Assembly (NCBI GenBank): GCA_021234155.1
Contig: JAJEKV010000021.1
Location: forward strand, 16,073,563 to 16,137,562
Reading direction: 5' to 3'
Origin: Isoetes taiwanensis
Lineage: Eukaryota > Streptophyta > Lycopodiopsida > Isoetales > Isoetaceae
Length of the DNA stretch: 64,000 nucleotides
This document shows, one piece after another, positions 54,079 to 64,000 of this stretch; the first letter of the stretch is position 1; each line of letters begins with the position of its first letter. Under the pieces are notes generated by a model that saw only the letters and a program-made list of their open reading frames with translations, made no database searches and was not told the DNA's origin. The position numbers and the translations under genes were made by a program.

Positions 54079-55617
54079 ATGAAGATTCTCACATGGAATC
54101 TTAGGGGTATTAAAGGTGCTCTCAAAAGAAGGAGAGTGATTTCCCAAATTAAATCCTATAAAGCCGACATCATTCTTTTACAAGAGCTTAAGCTTCAAAA
54201 ATTTGAATGTGCAAATCTTGGGGATTGGATAATTCCAGAAAGCTCCTCTATCTGGATGGAAGCAGAAGGAACCTCAGGGGGGATATGTATGATTTGGAAA
54301 GATCTTAACACTGAACTGTTTTACAACAGCCCGAGCAAAATGTGGCAGTGCACCATTTTTAATATCATGGACAAATCCTTTGGTCTTATCAATATATATG
54401 CCTCAACCAATCCAAAAGAGAGAGAACTCCTCTGGTTGGATATCAATCATTGGATGAAGGCCCAAAACATTGATGACTGGATCTTGGCTGGTGACTTCAA
54501 CAATACTCCTTGTTGGAATAAAAAATTGGGCAATAAGATCAATATGTCTAGATTGGAAAAAACACATTGGAATGACCTCATTGATGATAATTCTATGCTT
54601 ATGATTCCCTCCTCTTCTGCTAAATTCACTTGGTCTAACAAGAGAAAAGGGAATGCTAGAGTGTTTTGTGCTTTGGACAGATTCTATCTTAATATTTCTG
54701 GCTCTAATTTCTGGGACAATGCTTATGTTTACAGTGATGTATCTACTGCTATTTCTGATCATCAACCTCAAATCCTATGCACTCAACATCAGGTTTCTGT
54801 TCCAAGATCTGGTAACATTCCCTACAAGTTCAATTCCAGTTTGCTTCAAAATACCTTGTTCTGTCAAGAGTTCAGGGGATTCTACTCTAGCCTTCCTAGA
54901 GTTACAGATTCCATGTCCATGAAGGGTTTCTATTCGAATCTTAAGGCCTCCAAATCCTGGATTAAAGAATGGTCTAAAAAGCTAAAATCTGATAAAGTCA
55001 GGGAAAAAAACATTCTTCTTCAGCATATGAGAGATGTGAGGTTGGCTTTAAGTGAGGATCCTTTCAACTCCTCTTTACATCTCCAAGAAGAAAATCTTGA
55101 AAAAAAGATTAGGATTATTGAGGAATTTGAGGCCAAAGGGGCAGCAATCAGATCAAAAATTAAATACACAAATGACATGGACTCTGGTAGCACGAATTTT
55201 TTCTTTAGAATTGCCAAGGCAAGACAGAATAAGAGCTCTATCAATGAAATTACTAATGATTCTGGTCTAGTTTTGAATAATCCCTGTGATATCTCTAATT
55301 ATTTCCATTCTAAATATTCTGATCTGTTTTCAAAAAGCATCATTTCTGATATTTCTATGGACAATAATGCCAAGAAATTCATTGATTTGATTGACTCCAT
55401 TATTCCAAATGATCACAATCAAATGGATATTACCCTTTCAAATGTTCCTAGCCCTGATGAAGTTTTATCAATTCTCAAAAGCTTTAAACATGGTAAATCT
55501 CACGGTCACGATGGATTTCCTCCAGAATTCTTCTTAGAATTTTGGGATTTAATCCAGTATGACTTCATGCATTTTATAAAAGGTTTTGGGAAGCTAAGCA
55601 TCTTCATCCTTCTATAG
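54079..55617 (+). pseudogene. LINE-A ORF2, endonuclease and start of reverse transcriptase
   Basis: The start is chosen at ATG 54079 (MKILTWNLRGIKGALKRRR), the canonical opening of plant L1 ORF2, 34 bp after the ORF1 stop; the frame is open further upstream to 53962 only by chance. Endonuclease residues are visible: Asn in WNLRG, Glu in LLQELKL, GDFNN, and SDHQPQ near 54760. The linker and KS-GHDGFP follow (Pro codons CCT of copy 1 read CAC here). The frame is lost at about 55588 by a missing T in a T-run compared with copy 1 (595-599). The EN domain itself looks complete. Confidence 0.88.
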
Positions 55618-58260
55618 CTAGTGGATTTATCTCTTTAATCCCTAAAGTGGACAAACCTCTTTGGGTTTTATTTGGGAGACCAATATCTTTAACCAATACC
55701 ACCTATAAGATCACATTGCCAAAATTATTGCCTCAAGAATCAAAGATTATCTTGAGCTGTATCGATGGAAATCGAGTGCTTTTCTCCCTAATAGGTTCAT
55801 TCTTGAAAACTATATTCTTTTGCCATGGAAGGGTTGCATTGGAATAAAATCTCGAATCAAAGCGTGTTCTTCTTAAGTTAGATTTTAAAAAGAGCCTTTG
55901 ATAACATTAGATGGGATTTCATTGAATATGCTATGAAAAAACTCGGTTTTCATGATAAAGTCATCCAGTTAATCAATGGTCTGAATCTTAGATCAAGTTC
56001 AGCAATTCTAATTTTTTTTTCCTTTGGAGAGGGGGGTCAGACAAGGTTGTCCTTTGGCTCCCTATCTATTTATTGTGGTGGCTGAGCTGCTGACTAAGGC
56101 TGTCCTGCATCATCAAAATGTTGGAAATTTGACTGGGCTAAAGCTTCCAAAATCCACTGATTCTATTTGCATCCACCAATATGCTGATGACACTTTCTGC
56201 TTCCTGGAAAATAAGGATGATAATATTAATCTTTTTATGGATATCTTGAGCCAATTTAGTGCAGCCTCAGGTGTGGACCTTAATTTATCTAAATGTGTTA
56301 TTATTGGTGATAATGACACTAATGGGATTAAAGTTATTAAAACCTCTGAAGTCACCAAACTTTTGGGAATGCCTTTATCTTTAAATTCAAATCTTTCTGG
56401 TCTGTGGTCTCCTATTGTTGAGAAAATTAGAGCTAAACTTCATACATATAGAAATTCTCTATCTCTGGCTGGTCGAGTGGTAATTGCTAATCAAGTTCTC
56501 ACCAGCTCCCATATTTATTTCTCCACTGCTCTTGTGGCTCACACTGTGTCTATAAGCAGTTGAGAAGATCATAAGGAATTTTATGCGGAATGGTAATAAC
56601 TTAGTCAATTGGAACACAATCACCATGAGGAAGAAAGAGGGTGGTCTAGCATGTAAAACATTCATAAACAAGCTCAAGCTCTTGCTGGTAAGTTTGTTTG
56701 GAAAGCCCTCGATGGTTCTAATAGTCTTTGCTTCCAAATTCATTAGATCTTGGCTAAAGGAGAGTTCTCCCCACAGGTCATCCCTCCCGGAGTCCCTCAT
56801 GAGCTGCAGAGATTCGCCTTTTGTGAAGTCTCCTTGGCATCAAACATGTCTCCTCTTATGAGGAATATTATGAAGGCTTGGAATAATATTTTCTCGGCAT
56901 TCAAATATGGCGGGATATATGTTTTCATTACGCTATGTCCATTTTTTTGTCTCCCTACTTTTAAGGATCATCCAAACCACGTGCTTGCTCTAAAGCACCC
57001 TCAAACATACAAAAAGTGGAGTTCTTATGGTATCATTAGCTTTGGGAGATCGTGGCGAGAATAGCAGGATGGGTAACTTTGGTCTAATCTCAAAGCTACT
57101 ATTAGGGGTTCTCAAACCCGATAAAAAATTTACAAGCACATCGGGGAACATTGTGGGAAATTCCAATATTAATGTCGATCCCGCATAGTAATTTGGATTG
57201 GTGTTTAAATAAGAAGAAGTGCTAGAAGGTAAAGGATGTCTATAATTTCCTACATCGAGTCCTCATCCTCCCAAATCTTCCAATGTTTGGGGAATTGATT
57301 CTCTTGCTACCAAATTTATTATAAAAATGTTTGGAATTCTTATGTTGCAAAAAGGTTTCCTTCTTCATTTGGCTCATTGCAAAACAAAAAGTGTTCCTTG
57401 CCTTGAGGGTTATTAGCAGTGAGGAATCTAATGTGTCTCCCAATTGCCCTCTAAAAGCGTAATAATGTTGAGGATTTTGAACACATCTTTTTTCTATTCT
57501 AAGTTGGATTCCTTGTGGTCTTGGATCAATAGATATTTTGGTAACTTTGATAGATCTTCTATAATCAATCTCTTACAAGGAGAAGACACTTACAAAAATA
57601 CTATTGTCTATTTATGCCTTTGGAATATCTGGAAATCGAGAAATAGATGTTTATATGGCAAAAAAGGTTTTCTATTACATGGATCAAATTGCATATTAAG
57701 TATGACATTGAGCTTTGTGCTTTCTTGCACATAGGAAATTATTTGTCGACAATTATGACAGTGTTGGGATCAAATTGGTGAATTTGTGGGTATCATCTCT
57801 TGTTCATTTCGAGGCTCACATTTAGAAATGCTAATTGAGTTTTTTGCTTAGGATACATGGAGTTATCACGAGGGTCCACATACAAGCAGTAGTAGATGAT
57901 GAGGAGATTAGGAGAAAATCGGAAAGGTTATGGGCTTCAATCTTCTCAAGAGAAGTGATGCAAACAGTCTATTTATTTTGGTTCATGGAAAAGCATCACC
58001 ATGAATTTACAGAAAGGCAATTCTTGAGATCTGAGAGAACTATACTATACACCACGGGATGCTAGGCGATGCTTATGGCAATCTTATTACGCTCATGGTA
58101 CGGCAAGATTACTATAGACGTCGATCGAGACCGGTTGTGGAAAGAATACTCACACTCGGATACAACTAGCAATTTCACAACCCGCTTCAATATCCTCTTC
58201 CGGTCGATGATCCCAATTGCCCCATTATTCCTACCATCCCATCAACAAGGATCTTAGGAA
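55618..58260 (+). pseudogene. LINE-A ORF2, reverse transcriptase and C-terminus (copy 2)
   Basis: Continues copy 1's RT in pieces. ERGVRQGCPLAPYLFIVVAE is in frame at 56027-56086 and runs on to YADD (56180-56191) and SQFSAASGVDLNLSK without a break until 56563, so this copy preserves the block that copy 1 has lost. Earlier (55660-55880) and later (56560-58060) segments contain many small indels at CTG/CAG. zf-RVT residues recur at 57450-57690. Confidence 0.82.
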
Positions 58261-58644
58261 AAGTCAGCTGATTTGGCCTCCTTATGATTGCAATATTTAC
58301 GTTTGTATGTGCGGGTTTTAGTAATGACAACAAAAGGGCAATACAGGGGGATGCATCTCTTTTTTCTATTCAACAAGATGCTTTCGGGTCTTCTATGTGA
58401 ATTCTTGCAAAAGTGGCTACCTATTTTGATACATTTCTTTGTTGTGAAGAATCTTCATATCTTCAAGCTTATTTTGGCGGGATACTTTTATAAAAATCAT
58501 CGTGTGGATAACTATATTGTCACCTACTATCATATTGTGCTTTGTTAAGCCTTTATGGGACTTAACGAGGATTTTGTATGTTTTTTCCTTAATTAATGAA
58601 AAATCATCTCGTTCCTTCAAAAAAAAAAAAAAATTGGTTCAAGG

Positions 58645-59265
58645 AGTAGAAGAGCAAGCCAGAAGTTTTTTGTGTTACATTTTTGCAAGTTGCAAAAATG
58701 GATATACAACCCAAAAAGAAGCGGAGACATGTGCATTTGCTATAAGGATAAGGTAGTTCTAGAATCCTAAACAAAGTTCATTTTGTGTTTTATTTTGTGT
58801 TCTTATTTGGGAAAAAAAAAAACACATTTAGATTATCTTTATCCATAATTTGTCTTTAGTCTTGAGAACACAGTAACATTATCATGAACCTAGACGAAAA
58901 TAAGAGAAAATACTAGAAAATAAAAAAAGCGTGAAGAATATCTTTGGAATAGTGGATTAATGACACAGTAAAATTCAAGGAGTTGAGATGGAAGGCTCAA
59001 GACTAGCATTGAAATGGAATGGTTCAACAAGAATGAGGCGGTGGCTCTATATATATCTAGACCAATGGTCCCATTTCAGCGGATGAGATCACCAAGTGTC
59101 ATATATATGGAGGTTTTGGGATGTTCCTAACCCTCCTTGAAACCACTAATATGAGGAAGGCATAAAAGAATATTCAAGAAGGAAAAATAGGCTTGCAACT
59201 AGAAAGTTCTTTGAGTTTGAACCTTACATCATACAATTATTTTTTATATATTATATGTGATGGCC

Positions 59266-59331
<66 letters not shown>

Positions 59332-59514
59332 AGTCGCGCGCCGATGGGGCAGGCGCAAAGGAGGACAAATGAGTAGCAAGATCTCTAATATTTGGGGTGG
59401 TGCAAAGGAAGGAAGGAAGGAAGGAAGGTTCTTTTTTATCGTCAAGAGGGCGGTGGGTTATATAAAGGTTTCTAATGTTTGAATTACAAAAATCCCTAGT
59501 TTAGCTACTTGTTT
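58645..59514. repeat. Second copy of 3640-4439
   Basis: Same flank, SINE-like piece, (TA)n (58 bp at 59272-59329 against 20 bp in copy 1) and (GGAA)n end (59407-59427). The GTCCGCGGAGCAGG motif of copy 1 reads GTCAAGAGGGCGG here. Confidence 0.85.
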
Positions 59515-60855
59515 AAAAATACTTTTAATTACTATTTTTAGATATTTTCCATAAAGCTCATTAAATACTATTAGTCATTATGTTTAGGAACTTTTTTTAG
59601 AAATTACTATTTTTACAACTTCTATTTTTAGGTTGAGATGCCTATTCATGCGAATTGATTAGTTAATGCCCAGTAGCTTACCTCCATGACATTCTAAAAG
59701 AGCTAGTATAAATTTACTATTATTAGATAATTTCTATTTTAGGTTGAGGTGCTTATCCATGCTATTAAACCAGTCAAAGAATATATAATTATCTAGAATT
59801 TTATAGAACATTCTAGAACAATCAATGTATATGACTCAACTTCTATTTCAAATATTTCTATTTTAGCAACTTTTTTTTAAAATTACTGCAAATTACTATT
59901 TGTAGATAATTTTCATTTTAAGTTGACAATCTTATCCATACCGTGAATCAGGTCAAGATTATTAGTGAGCATGACATTCCAAAATATCCACAAAAAATTA
60001 GTATTTTTAGCAACTATTTATTTTAGTTTGAGGTGCTTGTCCATGCCACGATAACTAAAACATATTACTTTTAGCAACTTCCTATTTTGGATTGAGAAGT
60101 TTATTCATGCTAATTGACTAAGCAAAGGTCATTTAGCTCAACCCCACAACATTCTAGAACATGTAGCAAGAAGTTACTATTTTTGGATTTTTTTAAAGCG
60201 TTACTATTTTTAGCAACTTGTATTTTTAGGTTGAGATGCTTATTCATCTTGATTGATCGATCAATGCTCAAAAGCTTACTTCCATAACATTCTAAAAGAT
60301 CTAGTTAAAATTACTATAAACTTATTATTTCTAGATATTTCTATTGTGAGATTTTGAGGTCGCATTATCAATGCTACTTGACCAATCAAAAGAATATTCT
60401 AGAACTAAACTACAAATTACTATTTCTAGATACTTTCAAGATCATTAGCTGACCACGATATTCCAAAATATCCACAAAAATTACTATTTTTAGCAACTTC
60501 CTATTTTTTAGCTTGAGGTGCTTGTCCATCTTGCCGATATTTAAACAACAACTAGAAAGTATTGTTTTTAGCAACTTTCTAATTTAGATTGAGGTGTTTA
60601 TTCATGCTAATTGACTAAGCAAAGGTCATTAGCTCATCCCCACAACATTCTAGAACATGTAGCAACAAGTTACTATTTTTGGAAATTATTTCATAAGTTA
60701 CTATTTTTAGCAACTTGTATTTTAGGTTAAGATGTTTATTCATGTTGATTGATCAGTCCATGCTCAATAGCTTACTTCCATAACATTACAGAAAGATCTA
60801 GCAAAAAAATTACTCTAAATTTATTATTTCTAGCTAGTTTAGATTAAGTTGCTTA
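59515..60855. repeat. AT-rich tandem repeat, copy 2
   Basis: Matches 4440-5770 almost base for base, with the two perfect GAAnnTTCnnGAA sites at 59806-59818 and 60392-60404. Differences are mostly in T- and A-runs and at former CTG/CAG. Confidence 0.85.
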
Positions 60856-60859
60856 TCCC

Positions 60860-62910
60860 CGAGGCGACGCTACTTTAGCAGTAGGGCAAATTCTCGTTGG
60901 GCACCTGCCAGCGGGTATCCAAAAGAAGAAACAAAGGATAATACCTCAAAAATCACTTGGGAGAACATAGATTATATTGAAATTGTTAAGGATAAAAATG
61001 ACAAATCCAAAAAAAAGGAATTGAGCATCAATATTTGTAGACTTCACCCAATGTTTTGATGGAAACCTTCAGATTCAAAGCTAAGAATTTTGACACATAA
61101 TTTCAGGTATAAACAGCAGCAAGCCATATTTAGACAACTACTAAACATGTTTGCTGATGATACCATTACTCTTTCAAGGAGTAAAATGAAGTTCAACCCA
61201 AGCATTGGCAATGAGCAGATCACTATTCTTGTGCACCTCACATATAGAAGGGATCCTGGGACACAAGAAATCATCAAGGTAGAACATTTATATATATATC
61301 TGATGACAGAAAATATGATTCTTTGTTTGTGCAGGAGCATGGTTTGCCCAAAGCCTGAAGGTGAGGAGTGGCACAATGAAGCATGCTTATCAGGAACCTA
61401 CAGCAAATGTGGTGTGGACAAAATTGAAAAGTGTCAAAAGGAAGAAACAAAGGACATTACCTCAAAAATCACTTGGGAGAACATAGATTATATTGAAATT
61501 GGTAAGGATAAAAATGGCAAATTCAAAAAAAAAAAATGAGCATCAATATTTGCAGACGTCACCCAATGTTTTGATGGAAATCTTCAGATATAAAGCAAAG
61601 GAGTTTGTGACACATAATTTCAGGTATAAATGGCAGCAAGCCATGTTTAGACAACTACTGAACAGGTTTGCTGATGATACCATTGTATCAGTGGTTGACT
61701 TTACAGAGAATTACTCTTTCAAGGAGCAGAATGAAGTCCAGTCTAAGCATTGGCATAATGAGCAGATCACTGTTCTTGTGCACCTCACATATAGAAGGGA
61801 TCCTGAGACATAAGAAAACATCAAGGAAGGACATTGTTATATATATGATGACAAAAAATATGATTCTTTGTTTGTGCAGCATTGCTTTCTCTTACACAAT
61901 CAGTGGATGCAAGAGAAGGAAATCATATTGAAGAAGCATTATGTCTTCTCAGATGGTGCAGCCTCACAATTCAAAGGTAAAAAATTATTTTACTTTGATG
62001 CTAGATTCCAGTCTTTAGGTTTAGACATGATGTAAAACTTTTGGTGCTCTGATCATGGAAAGGGAGGACATGATGGTGCATGAGCAGTAATAAGGAGGGC
62101 TTTGGGAGCAGCATAGTTGAAGGGCATCCAAATGACCAATGCACATGAGGTGGTGGAATGGCTAAAGCAGTACATATCAACAGCAGCACCCACAACATAT
62201 AGAAAGAAGATTCAAGCTGTAAGTAGAACTTTTTAGGAGGTTGAAGTAGGACAAGTGAACACAAAAAACAGTGGGAAGCACGTTCTATTGAAGGATCTAG
62301 AAACCTTCATTATTTCCATAGGTGCTCAAATCACATGACACATTTACTGAAACTCTCTTGTTTTTGCACAGATTGCTTAGATTTGAATTGGGAACCTTGC
62401 CCCAATTCATCGTATACTAAGAAGTTTGAACTAGTTGTGGTACAGCCCATCAAAGCTATTATTGAAGAAGAAGTGCATGATGAAGGAGAAGCATAAGTTG
62501 GCAGTGCTGGCTTCTCTATCCTGCAAGTATCTGTAGGTGATGTCTTTGCAGTGGTGCCTCCAAATAACAATCACGAGAATGTAAAATTCTATCTCCTCCT
62601 ATGTAACCATATCTAACTACTTGGTGTCAGAAGACTTTATAGATATGCAAGGGCAAAAATTTGTGAAAGGGGATGATGTCATAGAAGGGATATATTATGA
62701 CAAATTGGTGAATTGTAAATCTAGCTATAAGTTTTGTGGAGGAAATAAAGCAATAGTTTATGCTTCTTAAGTTTGCAAAGAACAAAGTGAGATTGGTTCA
62801 AGTAAAAACACATTGTTAAGTGAGGAGTGGTTTACACTCTAAGTGCCAAAGAGGAAGAAGATATTCTAGAGAGGCTTCGTACATTGTTGGAATAGTGGAA
62901 ATAGAAATTG
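60860..62910 (+). pseudogene. Decayed transposase-like gene (DF-ENY / SDG family), copy 2
   Basis: Second copy of 5785-7830, and the better one for reading the middle: GHCYIYDDKKYDSLFVQHCF, LLHNQWMQEKEIILKKHYVF and SDGAASQFKG run without a stop from about 61830 to 61978, where copy 1 has GCAAACATTTT for GCAGCATTGC. VVDFTENYSFKEQNEVQSKH is at about 61688-61750. SDHGKGGHDG and an AVIRRALGA piece follow at 62050-62115, and QGQKFVKGDDVIEGIYYDKL near 62650-62710. The same internal tandem duplication is present. Stops remain at TAAGAA (61811) and others. Confidence 0.58.
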
Positions 62911-63029
62911 TGTAAAGGGTAGTGTATCACTACTTATGTGTGTGCTTATCACTACTTTTATGAATAGAAAGAAGTTTCCACATTTTGCTTCCTCATTTTG
63001 ATGCTTCAGATCCAGAATTTCATACTTGA

Positions 63030-63819
63030 GTGTTGCTTCAATTCCAGAATTTTATATATGCAAATTGTAGGTATTTGAAATGCAAATTGCATATATTTGA
63101 AATGCAAATTGCAGGATTTAAAATGCAAATTTGGAATGCCATCTTAATCACCACAATCTGGATTTATCTTAATTATATATCAAGTTTTTTTCCAAACCAT
63201 TCACCAAGGTAAAAAAGATAAGTATATTGTTAACTTGGAAAAGGCACAATATTATACTCATTTCAAAACCAATTTACAATGTAAAAAAACTAAGTACACT
63301 TTAATTAGAAAAAGGCTTGAATTGTGTCTCTCAGAGAGTTTTGTGTATAATTAGAAAGATAAGTATATTGTTAACTTGGAAAAGGCACAATATTATACTC
63401 CTTGCAAAACCAGTTTACAATGTAAAAAAACTAAGTACACTTTAATTAGAAAAAGGCATTATTGCTGGAATTGTGTCTGTCAGAGAGTTTTGTGTGCCAT
63501 GTTTTGTATATATTAGTTTAAGCTAAATTCTTTAAGTGAGGGGCAACGCAAATGTAAATGCTTTTGAAATGGCATAAATAATTTGAATGCAATTGGAGAA
63601 ATGCCTTGTGGCTATACTTTTTTTGACTTATTTTTCAATTTATAACAACTCAAAGAAGATGGGCCAAAGGTTTTGATTCATACTCAAAGAAGATAGTGGA
63701 TGATGTCATTTGAAGAAGTCTTTTCTTGGAGTCTCTTGAGCTATAAATTTAACTAAGAGACATGCTTTATATGAATATATTAAGTCATGATAACAGTAAC
63801 ATTATCCTACCTCTTTTTC
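63030..63819. repeat. Second copy of 7952-8744
   Basis: Contains the same GCAAATTG minisatellite and the 137-bp tandem duplication, no gene. Confidence 0.85.
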
Positions 63820-64000
63820 AATATCTTAACCTTTACTATGGCAACCCATATACTCGTCCAACCCTAGCCATTGATCCATGAAATATTCCATGGCATATGC
63901 CAAATCCATAAGTTGGGGCCGTCCATCCAAAAAAAAGATGGGGTCAAACCCCATTTTCCATGTCATCATAAGATAAGGAGCAAGAGGGCAACCTTGTCTT
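63820..64000 (-). mobile_element. LINE-B 3' part, copy 2, cut by window end
   Basis: Equivalent to 8745-8923. It includes the start of the minus-strand QGCPLAPYL block at the very edge. Position 64000 corresponds to 8923. Confidence 0.8.

Larger units (their letters stand above)
50901..58633 (+). mobile_element. LINE-A copy 2: near full-length L1-type LINE
   Basis: About 7.7 kb, bounded by AATTGATTCAAGG (50888-50900) and, after a short poly(A) (about 58620-58633), AATTGGTTCAAGG (58632-58644), a 13-bp target duplication with one difference. Order: 5' region, ORF1 (from about 50940 to 54044), 34-bp gap, ORF2 (54079 onward) with endonuclease, reverse transcriptase, zf-RVT-like end, 3' region. 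Length and organisation are normal for plant L1. Several frame breaks mean it is not intact as assembled. Confidence 0.9.

Overview
The window reads as nuclear repeat DNA from a land plant. The evidence is the plant-type L1 LINE (an ORF1 with a zinc knuckle followed by an endonuclease/reverse-transcriptase ORF2), pieces of Copia and Gypsy retrotransposons, a probable Helitron end, MITEs, AT-rich satellite, and plant-style splice and TATA signals. No intact cellular gene is visible. The species cannot be fixed. A fragment of an M23 (LytM-type) peptidase exon would fit a lineage that keeps plastid peptidoglycan genes (bryophyte, lycophyte, fern or gymnosperm), but this is inference.

Layout. 1-8923 and 54990-64000 are two copies of one ~9 kb segment: the 3' part of LINE-A with poly(A), a simple-repeat-tailed element end, an HSE-bearing AT-rich tandem repeat, a decayed transposase-like gene, and the 3' part of an opposite-strand LINE-B. 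The starts of the two copies lie 54989 bp apart, and both are cut by the window edges. LINE-B (8745-11160, minus) abuts an RTE-like LINE (11169-13843, minus) that seems nested in it and ends at a 13-N gap. 14-21 kb holds a Copia RNase H/LTR remnant, MITEs, a GC-rich foldback and a promoter-like CT-rich leader. 22-27 kb is a composite tandem array (R1, R2, R3) with an M23 exon in each unit plus Gypsy protease and Copia RT scraps. 29-31 kb carries a perfect 37-bp-arm hairpin and a dense heat-shock-element cluster upstream of a minus-strand leader. 33.7-35.2 kb has a second transposase-like remnant and a Helitron 3' end. 39.7-48.3 kb is an unidentified gene-like block with duplicated TATA leaders, acidic and basic ORF pieces, an FCP1/NIF-type HAD phosphatase remnant and many copies of a short palindrome centred on CACGCC-GGCGTG. 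50.9-58.6 kb is a nearly complete LINE-A (~7.7 kb) with a probable 13-bp target-site duplication.

A quality caution governs all reading frames. Where duplicated segments can be compared, most differences fall on CTG/CAG trinucleotides or on homopolymers and microsatellites. Many frameshifts and stops may therefore be consensus errors, plausibly nanopore miscalls at CHG-methylated cytosines, rather than mutations. I annotate broken ORFs as seen and do not repair them.

How the parts relate: nearly everything is mobile-element sequence at different stages of decay. LINE-A inserted before the 9 kb segment was duplicated, because both copies have the same 3' junction. The RTE-like element landed inside LINE-B. 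The M23 exon appears to have been captured into a repeat and then multiplied.
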